Both the position numbers and the translations under genes were made by a program. A stretch of DNA of 64,000 nt, taken from the NCBI GenBank assembly GCA_964645045.1, contig CAZXYZ010000022.1, positions 49,677-113,676 of the forward strand. Direction: 5' to 3'. Shown piece after piece: positions 11,939 to 20,450 of this stretch (position 1 is the first letter of the stretch; the number at the start of each line of letters is the position of its first letter). This stretch comes from Anammoximicrobium sp964645045. GTDB lineage: Bacteria > Planctomycetota > Planctomycetia > Pirellulales > Pirellulaceae. The notes beneath the pieces are model-generated. The model saw only the letters and a program-made list of their open reading frames with translations. It had not been told where the DNA came from and made no database searches.

Positions 11939-12466
11939 TCACAGCCCGCCGTACAGTCCGTCGAACACCACGCGGTTGTCGTACGGGTTCCGTGGATCGC
12001 CATTATAGTTGGCGGCTTCGGACTGCTGCTCCGAGATGTGGAACCAGTTGTACGGGCGGAAGTAGTAGTAAGTGCTGGGACACGGGCAGTCCTGGATGTG
12101 CAGCGTCAGGTTACCCGGCGGGCACCACGGACTGGGCAGGCCGTGGCATTTCCAGTAGGACCAGACGAAGCGTTGATGCCACCAGGGCACGTAGTTCGTG
12201 GGGCCGGAACCACAGGAGCCGTCGCCGCAGGCGCCTCCCTCCATCACCGCTCCCTCGGCGGGCAGCGTGTTCATGCCGTAGTCCATCTGTGGGCCGTTCG
12301 CCGTCGCCATCGGACCAGGGGCCACCGTGGCGGCCCGATTCGCGACGGGTTGAACCGCACGCGGGGTCGCGTTGGCAGCGGCGCCCTGGGGCCCCCAGGA
12401 CTGCCCAAAACTGATCTGACAAACAGCAAAGGCCGCAAGAGAAAGCAGAGCGGTTCGCAGTAACAT
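11939..12466 (-). CDS. Secreted Trp/Tyr-rich hypothetical protein
   Basis: 175 residues. The ATG at 12466 is preferred over an upstream ATG because AAGGA lies about seven bases before it and a clear signal peptide begins there (MLLRTALLSLAAFAVCQISFGQ). The mature part has an Ala/Pro-rich linker, a Cys-containing GGACGDGSCGSG segment and an aromatic C-terminal half (YVPWWHQRFVWSYW, YYYFRPYNWFHISEQ). I do not recognise a named family, although small exported proteins with this aromatic pattern are common in planctomycetes. It is divergent from the secretin gene across 284 bp and could share a regulatory region with it. Function unknown. Confidence 0.75.
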   Translation of the reverse strand: MLLRTALLSLAAFAVCQISFGQSWGPQGAAANATPRAVQPVANRAATVAPGPMATANGPQMDYGMNTLPAEGAVMEGGACGDGSCGSGPTNYVPWWHQRFVWSYWKCHGLPSPWCPPGNLTLHIQDCPCPSTYYYFRPYNWFHISEQQSEAANYNGDPRNPYDNRVVFDGLYGGL

Positions 12467-12750
12467 ACCTTGTTCCTTGTTCTCATTCACGGGACCGTAC
12501 AGAGCGCTTACTCCTGTTTTTCGGCCGGAACCGGCCGTCGTCCACAGAAAAAGGCGGAAATATCGTTGTCGACAGAGGAATTGCTTTTACCACTACGACC
12601 TTTACTGCAAGACCAGACGGCAAAAAAGGAAGAGATTGCCTAAATTCCAGCCCCTCGGAAAACCGAAGAAACCTTGCGACACGTTGTCTCGATGTCACCA
12701 GACCGGATTACTACAACAGTCCAGTTTCTCTCAGAAAAAGGGGGGAGGCC

Positions 12751-14427
12751 ATGCGCAACGATTGCGCCCTAGCACCGAAGCGGCGAGTATCGGTGCTCCT
12801 CACAGCTAGCATGATCATGGGTTTGGCGGTTGGCTTGACAGCTCAAGGACAGCCGCCCGAACAGCTTCCGATGCCGACCGCGGACCAGTTGGCGTTACCG
12901 CCGAATCCGGCGGGGACCTCCCTGGACCAGGAGTTGGAGGGCGAGTTGATCGACGAGGTGATCGAGCCGGACTTGCGTTTCCGCCTCGACCCGATCCGCT
13001 CGCTGCTGGTCCGTACCAAGCAGAAAGTCTCTCGGATCTCGATTGCGGATCCCGCCGTCCTGGACGTGACGCAATACGGTCCCACCGAATTCGAGTTCTT
13101 TGGGAAACGCAGCGGTGAAACGGCCTTGACGATGTGGTTCACCGACGAGACCGGCCAAGAGCAGGTCCTGCGCTACCTGGTCCACGTGGGCACGGACCAA
13201 GAGGAACAGATGCGTGCCGAACTGGAATACGGCGAGTTGCAGGACCGGCTCAACGAATTGTTCCCCAACAGCCAGATCCAGTTGATTCCGATTGCGGATA
13301 AACTGATTATCCGCGGCCAGGCCCGGGACGCCGAAGAAGCGACGCGCATCCTGTCGATCATCCGCGCCGGCGGCGACGACTTGGGCGGCGGCTGGGGCGG
13401 CGGCTGGGCTGGCGGGGGCGGCGGGGTCGTGGCATCGGGTCCGGTGGCCACCTTGCCCGACGCACCCGATCTGCCGATCGCCAATGTGATCAACCTGCTC
13501 GAGGTTCCCGGGGAACATCAAGTCATGCTCAAGGTCCGCATCGCGGAGTTGACCCGGACGGCGATCCGGGAATTGGGCGCGAGCTTCAGTGTCACCGGAG
13601 AGGATTGGGGCTTTTCGAGTTTCCTGGGGGGCGCCGGCAATCTGTCCGCGATTCTCGATGGCTCGATCGATCTGGAGTTGTTCTTACGGGCCTACAGCGC
13701 GAACGGTTATGGCAAGATCCTGGCCGAGCCCACGTTGGTGACGATCAGCGGACGCCCCGCGACGTTCCTATCCGGCGGCGAATTCGCCGTCCCCACGGCG
13801 GTCGGCATTGGCGGCATCGGAGCGGCCACGACCTCGTTCCGCGGCTTCGGCACGATGCTCACCTTTACCCCAACCGTGCTGGACAAGGACCGCATCCGGA
13901 TGCATGTGATGCCCTCCTTCAGCACGATTAATGACGATTTGGAGGTGGATGGGATTCCCGGCCTGAACAGCCGGGCCGTGGCGACGACCGTCGATCTGCG
14001 CGAGGGGCAGTGGCTGGCCATCGCCGGTCTGATCCAGGACCAGCAAGGCGGCTCCAAGGGGCGGATTCCCTTCCTGGGCGACATCCCCTTCTTCGGGCTT
14101 CCGTTCATGAACGAAAGCGTCCGCCGCGAGGAAACGGAACTGGTGGTTCTGGTCAGCCCGGAACTCGTGCATCCGATGGAATGTAAGCAGGTTCCCCTGA
14201 TCCTGCCAGGCATGGAAGTGACCGAGCCGAACGACAAGGCATTCTTCTGCCTGCAGCAAATCGAAGGTCACCCGGACGTGCAGCACCGCAGCACGGTTTG
14301 GCCAGCGTACCGGGATCGTTTGCGTGAAGCCGGTTTCCAAGCCATTCATGCGAATCACGGCCAGCACGGCCTGTATTACCAGCAGCAACATTACTACATG
14401 TGCGGTCCGCAAGGCTTTTCGCAGTAA
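12751..14427 (+). CDS. Secretin of Tad/Flp pilus type (RcpA/CpaC-like)
   Basis: 558 residues, with GGGGGGAGG just before the ATG. Secretins form the outer-membrane ring of type II/III secretion and type IV pili. A signal segment is followed by a pilus-assembly N-terminal domain (about 75-150, LDPIRSLLVRTKQKVSRISI), then a BON/N1-like segment (about 155-205, NSQIQLIPIADKLIIRGQ). A Gly/Trp-rich linker leads into the secretin domain (about 260-475), with ILAEPTLVTISGRPATFLSGGE and VDLREGQWLAIAGLIQD. The C-terminal 90 residues are a His/Gln/Tyr-rich extension not normal for secretins. Two lipoprotein genes follow on the same strand, as in Tad loci, but no ATPase or TadB/C gene lies here. Confidence 0.92.
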   Translation: MRNDCALAPKRRVSVLLTASMIMGLAVGLTAQGQPPEQLPMPTADQLALPPNPAGTSLDQELEGELIDEVIEPDLRFRLDPIRSLLVRTKQKVSRISIADPAVLDVTQYGPTEFEFFGKRSGETALTMWFTDETGQEQVLRYLVHVGTDQEEQMRAELEYGELQDRLNELFPNSQIQLIPIADKLIIRGQARDAEEATRILSIIRAGGDDLGGGWGGGWAGGGGGVVASGPVATLPDAPDLPIANVINLLEVPGEHQVMLKVRIAELTRTAIRELGASFSVTGEDWGFSSFLGGAGNLSAILDGSIDLELFLRAYSANGYGKILAEPTLVTISGRPATFLSGGEFAVPTAVGIGGIGAATTSFRGFGTMLTFTPTVLDKDRIRMHVMPSFSTINDDLEVDGIPGLNSRAVATTVDLREGQWLAIAGLIQDQQGGSKGRIPFLGDIPFFGLPFMNESVRREETELVVLVSPELVHPMECKQVPLILPGMEVTEPNDKAFFCLQQIEGHPDVQHRSTVWPAYRDRLREAGFQAIHANHGQHGLYYQQQHYYMCGPQGFSQ

Positions 14428-14498
14428 CCTCGGCGGATTGGAGTTTCGGAGACCCCGTGAACAGCTTAACGGCCCGTGAGAATCTAAGGAACTGACCC

Positions 14499-15119
14499 AT
14501 GTTTCGATCCCCTGTCAAACACGCAACTTGCCTCTGCTCGTTGTCGGTGCTGCTGGCCGCGGCCGGCTGCAGCACCCCATCGTTGTTCTATCAGCCGCCA
14601 CCTGCACCCGCTATGCTGGGCACCGGGGTGGATCAGTTGAATCGGACCCAGGAAGAGAACGCGGAGGCCTCGAAGTTCGTGGTCTACCAGCATGAATTCG
14701 AGTTGAACAAAAATAGGGAAGGCGCCGGGGTGGCGGGGATTCGCTTGAACGAGTACGGCGAAGACCATGTCCGGCGGATCGCGGAAGGGGTGCGCAACGG
14801 CGTGCCCTTCCCCGTCGTCGTCGAACGCAGCCAGACCACGGCTCAGGCCGGCACGAAGTACAAGTACCCGGTACACTTCAACCCCGACCTGGATATGAAA
14901 CGGCGCGAGGTCGTCGTCCGGGCGCTGACCCAAATGGGCATCGCCGACGCGGACACCCGCGTCGTGGTGGCGCCGGCGTTTGCCCAGCCGCTGACGGGCA
15001 ACGAAGCGCAAGGCGCTTATGCCACGGGCATTTCCGGCTGGGGCGGCGGCATGGGCGGCGGCATGGGTGGAGGCATGGGCGGCGGCATGGGCGGCGGTTT
15101 CGGCGGAGGCTTTTTCTAA
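14499..15119 (+). CDS. Lipoprotein with Gly/Met-repeat tail (possible CpaD analogue)
   Basis: 206 residues. The N-terminus is a lipoprotein signal (SVLLAAAGC, Cys at about 26). The middle part (about 60-165) contains VRRIAEGVRNGVPFPVVVERS and a later VVRALTQMGIADADTRVVV, a peptidoglycan-associated or CpaD-like layout in which residues are numbered by position along a filament. The tail is a nearly pure repeat of GGGM units ending GGGFGGGFF, encoded by tandem ggcggcatg units. It lies 71 bp after the secretin and 73 bp before a TPR lipoprotein, so it probably belongs to the same apparatus. CpaD-like function is inferred from position and topology only. Confidence 0.75.
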   Translation: MFRSPVKHATCLCSLSVLLAAAGCSTPSLFYQPPPAPAMLGTGVDQLNRTQEENAEASKFVVYQHEFELNKNREGAGVAGIRLNEYGEDHVRRIAEGVRNGVPFPVVVERSQTTAQAGTKYKYPVHFNPDLDMKRREVVVRALTQMGIADADTRVVVAPAFAQPLTGNEAQGAYATGISGWGGGMGGGMGGGMGGGMGGGFGGGFF

Positions 15120-15192
15120 AGCCACTCGGCTGAGCGTCGTGGCCGCGGCGCAGAGCCGCGGGTCCCCATTTTGCGATCGTAGGAGTGCTGTG

Positions 15193-16740
15193 ATGCGGTG
15201 CAATAACGTGTGGTCCTGGCTGTGTTTGATCCTAGGTGCAGCCACAACGGCGGGCTGTGCAAGCGTGCCCGGCCTCACGAGTCTGATGCCGGGCGGCGTC
15301 GCCAAGCCCAATCAGACGCTGGACGCGCAAGTCAGCTTGGCGCGTCTGAGCGAGCGTCAGGGTGATGCCCGCACCGCCGAGCAGATCTATCAGGTCGTCT
15401 TGACGAAGGACCCGCAAAACCAGCTGGCTCTCCATCGGCTGGGCGTGCTGGCTGCGAAGAGCGGTGATCCTGAAAAGGCCGCCGAGTATTTCAATGCCGC
15501 GGCCCAAGTGGGTCCGCCTTCGCCCGAGTTGCTCAATGACATCGGGTTCAATCTGCTGGGAATGGGGCGGCTGCAGGAAGCCGAGGCGTTGTTCCGGCAG
15601 GCCATCGCAGCGGACCCGCAAAATCAATCGGCCCGCAATAATCTGGGCTTGGTGCTGGGCGAGACGCGCCGCTATGACGAAAGCCTGGCGGAGTTCCGGC
15701 GGGGTGGGAAAGGCGAAGCCGAAGCCCAAGCCAATTTCGCTTATGCCCAAACGCAGGCGGGAGATCTGGCCGGTGCCAAGTCGTCCTATCACCGGGCGCT
15801 CACGCTGAACAACGAACTCAAGCCGGCGGCGGAAGCGCTGATGCAGTTGGCCCGGCACCCCTCGGTGACCGGCGAGCCGGACGGGACTACCGTTTCCAAA
15901 GCGTTCGGCCGGCCCGGCCGGAGGGGCGCGTTAGCCCCCGACATCAAGTCCCTGCCGGAATTGGCCCGGGAAGGCAGAGGCTCCGCGATCTTTGAGTCGG
16001 TCACGGAACGGGACCGCATGACGGGCCGGGTGAAAACAGTCCGCTTTTCCGGCGAGACGTCCGATGCCGCCAAGCAGTCTGTGCATGTCCAGGACGTTGG
16101 CGTTGGTGGTGAGTTCGATTCCAACCCAACCGTCGCGAACCACCGCTCGTCCGCGGACGAATCGGTCAGCGGCCCAGGCTCCCAGAAAACGAATGTCGCG
16201 GCTACCGCAGGAGGCAGTTTTGTCTTGTCGAGAGTCTTCCGCTTCCCCACCCGGGTTGAACCGGCACCGACCACGGAGATCCATCGCCGGCCGGCCGCGG
16301 ACAAATCTCCAGCGGCCCGATCGGCAAGCCGCATTTCCACCGCCTTGCCAAACCCGGCGAGACTGGCCGACGCCGCCGTCCCGCCTCCGGCTCAACCGCG
16401 CCCCGGGCGACGCGCGAGCCTGGATCAACGCGCGATGAATACGAGCCCGGTTGCCGCCTTCGAGGCCCCGGCGACGCCTGCGGCCGACCATCCGCAGGCC
16501 CAGCAATCGGCCGCCCTGATGCCGCCAGCCGACGGGTCAGCTGCCAGCTCCGCCGCCGTCTTTGCCGCACCGGCTTTGTTCCTCTCGTCCACGCCCGGAT
16601 CTGCCACGAACAGTCCTTGGCAGACGCCCACCTGGACGCCTGATTTTGGTGCCGCGTCCGGGGCCGGAAATGCGGTGCCGCCGTCGCCCCCGGAGGGAAC
16701 GGTCGTCCCAGCGAGTCCGCTGACGAACTTGGCACCGTGA
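15193..16740 (+). CDS. TPR lipoprotein (TadD-like)
   Basis: 515 residues. The ATG at 15193 has AGGAG seven bases upstream and begins a lipoprotein leader (LILGAATTAGCAS); an open frame extends upstream only because it reads through the Gly/Met repeat of the previous gene in another frame. Residues 45-235 hold at least five tetratricopeptide repeats (for example YDESLAEFRRGGKGEAEAQ). The remaining 280 residues are Pro/Ala/Ser-rich and of low complexity, probably unstructured. TadD is a TPR lipoprotein of Tad pili, and the neighbours fit that assignment. The long disordered tail is unusual for TadD. Confidence 0.85.
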   Translation: MRCNNVWSWLCLILGAATTAGCASVPGLTSLMPGGVAKPNQTLDAQVSLARLSERQGDARTAEQIYQVVLTKDPQNQLALHRLGVLAAKSGDPEKAAEYFNAAAQVGPPSPELLNDIGFNLLGMGRLQEAEALFRQAIAADPQNQSARNNLGLVLGETRRYDESLAEFRRGGKGEAEAQANFAYAQTQAGDLAGAKSSYHRALTLNNELKPAAEALMQLARHPSVTGEPDGTTVSKAFGRPGRRGALAPDIKSLPELAREGRGSAIFESVTERDRMTGRVKTVRFSGETSDAAKQSVHVQDVGVGGEFDSNPTVANHRSSADESVSGPGSQKTNVAATAGGSFVLSRVFRFPTRVEPAPTTEIHRRPAADKSPAARSASRISTALPNPARLADAAVPPPAQPRPGRRASLDQRAMNTSPVAAFEAPATPAADHPQAQQSAALMPPADGSAASSAAVFAAPALFLSSTPGSATNSPWQTPTWTPDFGAASGAGNAVPPSPPEGTVVPASPLTNLAP

Positions 16741-16789
16741 TAGAACCGTGCCCGTGGCGGCGTTCGGGGTCCGTCTGCGGTCCACGGGC

Positions 16790-18367
16790 CTACGGCCGCA
16801 GGAATTTGACCAGCTTGTCGATGCGTTCTACCACGTCCGCATGCTGACCCGCGACATCGGTGGACTCGGCAGCATCGGTCTTCAGGTCGTATAGTTCCCA
16901 CGGAGCGGCGGCCCCGGAACGGACGCCTTTCCAGTCGCCGACACGAGCCGCCTGTGCCAAGCCGCCGGCGTGGGTCTCCCAGTACAATGGCGAGGCCGGA
17001 ACGGCCGGGTCCGGAGCGGGCCCTGACAGTCGCTGCGCAACGGAAACTCCATCGATCGTCTTTGGACGGCGCCACGTCCCGGTCAGGTCGCAGAGCGTCG
17101 GCAGCAGGTCCCACATCCCAAAAGCCAAGTCGCTTTCGGCGGGCGCCAAGGGGGTCCCGGCCCAACAGACGATCAGCGGCACTCGGATCCCGCCTTCGTA
17201 CAACTCGCCTTTTCTGCCGCGCAACCCGCCGGTCGGCTGGAAACGATCCCCCGCTCCTTCCGCCACGCTCGGCGGTCCGCGATCGCTGGTGATGATCACG
17301 ATCGTGCGATTCAGGACTCGTCGTTCCTGCAATCTCTGGACAATCTGCCCCATGTACCGGTCCACTCGGGTAATCATTGCCGCCCGCGTCTTTTCCGCCA
17401 CGGGCCAGTCCTGATCGGCGTAGGGATTCAAGTCCGGGACCGCCGGACCGGTCGCGGAAATCGTCATCGGAAAGGCGACGGTCAGGAAGAAGGGACGCTT
17501 GCATTCCGCGTCGATAAACTGCTTGGCGCCCTCGACAATCAAATCGGGTGCATATTGCGTTTTCGCTCCTCCCTGATTGCCGGTCAGGGCAATCTGTTCG
17601 TCATTCCGCCACAAAGTCGGCGGATAAAAATCCAGCGCGCTCTTGTCATCCAAGTAGCCGAAGAAACTCTGGAAACCTTGGCGGTTCGGATGGCCCGCAC
17701 GGTCGAGCGGCCCCGCTCCCCAAACACCAAACAGGCCCGTTTCATAGCCGCCTTGATACAGCGATTCCGCCAACGTGCAATCCCGCTCGCGGACGGTGAT
17801 CCAGTCTTCGCCGGCTTGTTCACCCCGAACCGTTAACCGGCCGCCGTAAAGCGTCCCGCGCGAGGCAACGCTTTCGCAACTGCCGGCATAGAATTGGTTG
17901 AACTGCGTGCCTTGGGCCGCCAGAATGTCCGCAATCGGAGTCTTGATCACCTGCTGCCCATACACGCCCAGGTCGCCATAGCCGACGCCATTCAACAGGA
18001 ATAGGACGACGTTGGGACAGTGGCCGTTCACGATCCGTACTTGCCGATTAACCTGCTCCAAAGCGCGGCGGTTCTCCTCGCGGATGCGGGCCAGCGCCAC
18101 GTCGGCGTCACGCAACACCTGGTCCGCAGCATCCCGATCCTGGCCGGTAATATCGTCGGCGGCATCCAACGCCTCTTTCAATTTCCTAATGAGGGCATCT
18201 TTTAGACCCTCATTGCCTGGATCCGGCTTCTTCGCAGCAGGCCCGTCCGAAGGAGACTTAGCCGTATCGCCGGGAACCTTTTTCGCTTGGGCGGGCAACA
18301 GAGGCGGAAAAATCGATGCGGCGACCAACACCACGAACGCAGCCCCCAAAAGTCTACGCGAGCACAT
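16790..18367 (-). CDS. Sulfatase-family protein, predicted catalytically inactive
   Basis: 525 residues. The ATG at 18367 has AGGAG upstream and gives a signal peptide. A charged helical segment (about 50-115) precedes the sulfatase fold. The fold is clear (PNVVLFLL, GVGYGDLGVYG, YAGS, KGELYEGGIRVP), but active-site residues are replaced. The metal pair DD is NG (LLNGVGYGD). The formylglycine site CxPSR is SVASR (YAGSCESVASR). GKWHLG is GVWGAG. SDNG is SDRG. The APH histidine after PFFL is absent. Each was read directly from the DNA. Sulfatases need these residues for calcium and sulfate-ester chemistry, so a binding or structural role is inferred. No frameshift is present, which argues against simple decay. 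Confidence 0.85.
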   Translation of the reverse strand: MCSRRLLGAAFVVLVAASIFPPLLPAQAKKVPGDTAKSPSDGPAAKKPDPGNEGLKDALIRKLKEALDAADDITGQDRDAADQVLRDADVALARIREENRRALEQVNRQVRIVNGHCPNVVLFLLNGVGYGDLGVYGQQVIKTPIADILAAQGTQFNQFYAGSCESVASRGTLYGGRLTVRGEQAGEDWITVRERDCTLAESLYQGGYETGLFGVWGAGPLDRAGHPNRQGFQSFFGYLDDKSALDFYPPTLWRNDEQIALTGNQGGAKTQYAPDLIVEGAKQFIDAECKRPFFLTVAFPMTISATGPAVPDLNPYADQDWPVAEKTRAAMITRVDRYMGQIVQRLQERRVLNRTIVIITSDRGPPSVAEGAGDRFQPTGGLRGRKGELYEGGIRVPLIVCWAGTPLAPAESDLAFGMWDLLPTLCDLTGTWRRPKTIDGVSVAQRLSGPAPDPAVPASPLYWETHAGGLAQAARVGDWKGVRSGAAAPWELYDLKTDAAESTDVAGQHADVVERIDKLVKFLRP

Positions 18368-18689
18368 GGCTTTTTCTCCTCGCAACAGAAAACATCTCAC
18401 TCAGAACCTGGACCGAAAGCGAATCCCGACCATGAGGGAATTCTATGGAATTTAGATGTAATAGTAAAGCTAGGCATAAAGGAAAGATTGCGACCTCTGT
18501 GGCGATCGGGAAGAATTCCTGGGCCGGCGTTGTCTCGGTCGGCAAGAAAGCGATGTTGCACGAAACGGGATTGGTGAGCATGATACGGCGACTGCACCGG
18601 AGCACGTCACGAACGTCTCCGTCGCTGCGCAAGGACAGTCGGCGCGGCTCGGTCGGCACACGCGCTAATCCCAGCAAGGAGGCTTGAAC
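18368..18689. promoter_or_regulatory. Divergent intergenic region, AT-rich core
   Basis: 322 bp between two divergent genes. Positions about 18436-18490 are clearly richer in A/T than the rest (ttctatggaatttagatg and onwards), as expected of promoters in GC-rich DNA. No exact -35/-10 pair can be assigned. Confidence 0.4.
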
Positions 18690-19433
18690 ATGCGGATTCG
18701 ACGATCGTCCCCTCACCTTACCGTCGCGCTCTCCCTGATCGTGCTCCTGGTCAGCGGCTGTGGCTCGGGCGGGGGCGACCCTCCGGCGGCCAGTATCGAC
18801 GGTGATTCCACCAGTGCGCCGGGTGCCGCGTCGCAACCAAAGTCCACCGTCACGGAGCCGGTCCAGGTGCGGGCGGGCGTGGCTTCGAGCAACACCCCGG
18901 CACAACTCGCGCAGCCGGCCCGCGATCCCGAAGTCATCCTGAAAACCTCGCTGGGAGACATCCGCATACGGCTGAATGCCGAAAAAGCCCCGCTGACGGT
19001 CGATAACTTCCTGTCGAATTATGTCGAACGCGGTTTTTACGAGGGGACCGTGTTTCATTACGTGGACAAAGGGTTCATGGTGGCGGCCGGCGGTTATACG
19101 GCGGAATTGGAGCCCAAAGCGCCGCGGGCTTATGTGAAGAACGAAGCGGGCAACGGCCTGAAAAACAAACGCGGCACGATCGCCATGGCGCGCAACCCCG
19201 AGCACGCGGACAGCGCAACTTCGCAGTTCTTTATTAACTTAGCCGACAACTCCAGCCTGGATCCCCGCGGCGAGGAAAGCCCTGAAGCCAAAGGATATTG
19301 CGTCTTTGGCGAAGTGGTCGAGGGGATGGACGTGCTGGACCGGATCGCGGGAGTCGAGGTGGCGGACCGCGGCCAATTCCCCAAGACGCCCGTCGCCCCG
19401 GTTCTGATCCAAGCGGCGGAATGGATCCGGTAG
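18690..19433 (+). CDS. Cyclophilin-type peptidyl-prolyl isomerase lipoprotein
   Basis: 247 residues; the ATG at 18690 follows AAGGAGG by seven bases. The leader ends in LLVSGCGSG, a lipobox, so the protein is probably anchored in a membrane facing the periplasm. A linker of about 60 residues (Ala/Ser/Gln/Pro-rich) precedes the cyclophilin domain (about 85-247): TSLGDIRIRLNAEKAPLTV, GTVFHYVDKGFMVAAGG, TSQFFINLADN and FGEVVEGMDVLDRI. It catalyses cis-trans isomerisation of proline bonds in exported proteins. Catalytic Arg/Phe positions are partly changed (FHYV where FHRV is usual), as in many bacterial cyclophilins. Stand-alone gene. Confidence 0.92.
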   Translation: MRIRRSSPHLTVALSLIVLLVSGCGSGGGDPPAASIDGDSTSAPGAASQPKSTVTEPVQVRAGVASSNTPAQLAQPARDPEVILKTSLGDIRIRLNAEKAPLTVDNFLSNYVERGFYEGTVFHYVDKGFMVAAGGYTAELEPKAPRAYVKNEAGNGLKNKRGTIAMARNPEHADSATSQFFINLADNSSLDPRGEESPEAKGYCVFGEVVEGMDVLDRIAGVEVADRGQFPKTPVAPVLIQAAEWIR

Positions 19434-19465
19434 TCTGCCTGCCGGATCAGTCTGCCTGCCGGATC
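19432..19465. repeat. 17-bp tandem duplication at the cyclophilin stop
   Basis: agtctgcctgccggatc occurs twice back to back (19432-19448 and 19449-19465), starting within the TAG stop codon. Confidence 0.85.
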
Positions 19466-19610
19466 TCGAACGCGGCCGAGAAGCTTCACGAAAACATCCG
19501 CCATTTTGCCTGCTAGCAGCCATTGCAATCGACGGGTTCTGCGGTAAACTCAAAGAACTCGTCCGACAGAATGGATATACGATTCCAAAGTGGCAGCAGG
19601 AGGTAGGGCC

Positions 19611-19841
19611 ATGTCTTCCGCGATGTTTTTCGTGCAGCGGTGTCCCACGTGCGGCCGGCGGCTTCGCGTGTGCGTGGAATACCTGGGAAAGACAATTCAA
19701 TGCCGGCATTGCCGAGGAACGCTGGTGGCCCGCGATCCGGAGAATAGCCCCTCGCGAGGCGATCCGCAGTGGGTGATGATGCGCCGCGTCGACGAGTTGC
19801 TCGCGGTTCCGCAGACCGCCGGGGCGATGCGGCGGGTCTAA
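19611..19841 (+). CDS. Small zinc-ribbon protein
   Basis: 76 residues, ATG preceded by AGGAGGT. Two CxxC pairs (CPTCGRR at about residue 11 and CRHC at about residue 31) form a probable zinc ribbon, the pattern of small planctomycete proteins that resemble an MJ0042/FYVE-like ribbon: CPxCg, a basic stretch, then qCrhCrg. The rest is short and polar. A regulatory or nucleic-acid contact is possible but not shown. It converges on the hypothetical gene at 19863-20291, with 21 bp between the stops. Confidence 0.75.
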   Translation: MSSAMFFVQRCPTCGRRLRVCVEYLGKTIQCRHCRGTLVARDPENSPSRGDPQWVMMRRVDELLAVPQTAGAMRRV

Positions 19842-19862
19842 GTTCCGCGAATCCACGGCCGG

Positions 19863-20291
19863 CTACGCCTCGTCGAGAAAGCTCTTCGTCATTGCGCTGA
19901 ACACCAGTTGTTGCCGATCGAATTCCCGGCTTTCCGCCTGGCAGGTGAGGAGACAAGTACGCGAGCCCGCGTGGAAGCTGCGGATGCTCGAGGTGACCAG
20001 GAAGTCGAGACAGAAGAAGTGCAGGTCGTAGCCCGTCGCGGTGACGTTCCACAGCTCCTCCGTCACGGCCTCCGCTTCGAGGTCCTCGTAGACCTGCTCC
20101 ATCGCGGTCAGAGCCTGCTTGATCAGCCGCGCCGGGTTGACGCGGTTCGGATAGACCTGCAGTTCCCAGTAGGCGCCTTGCGGACTCTGAATCGAGACCC
20201 TGCGCGGCCATTCTTCCAGTTGCTCGTCATTGACGGTCCAGTTCTCCGGATAGAGGATCCGGACCCCAAATTTTCCATAGGTTGCGGCCAT
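19863..20291 (-). CDS. Hypothetical protein, PsbP/DUF1795-like fold suggested
   Basis: 142 residues from the ATG at 20291, which has AAGGA nine bases upstream; a longer frame to 20348 lacks such a site. There is no signal peptide. The start (GVRILYPENWTVNDEQ) and alternating strands with a central helix (ARLIKQALTAMEQVYEDLE) recall small cytosolic proteins of the PsbP/DcrB (DUF1795) type, which begin with a Tyr-Pro-x-x-Trp segment. Ending: QQLVFSAMTKSFLDE. Family membership is a guess from pattern; function unknown. Confidence 0.65.
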   Translation of the reverse strand: MAATYGKFGVRILYPENWTVNDEQLEEWPRRVSIQSPQGAYWELQVYPNRVNPARLIKQALTAMEQVYEDLEAEAVTEELWNVTATGYDLHFFCLDFLVTSSIRSFHAGSRTCLLTCQAESREFDRQQLVFSAMTKSFLDEA

Positions 20292-20450
20292 CGTTCGTTT
20301 TCCTTCCTGCCGTAGAACCGCTATGCTAGCGGCCGGCACCGGTGGCAATCAATCCGTTCTTGCCGCGGGGCCGTACTTTTGTTACCCTTTCGCCGCCCCG
20401 GCGGCCAGGATTTGACGTTTTCATTCTATCGAACCAGCCGGCAAGCGCCG

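Noticed and set aside
16790..18367. Active arylsulfatase
   Set aside because: The DD, CxPSR, GKWHLG and SDNG residues are all replaced.
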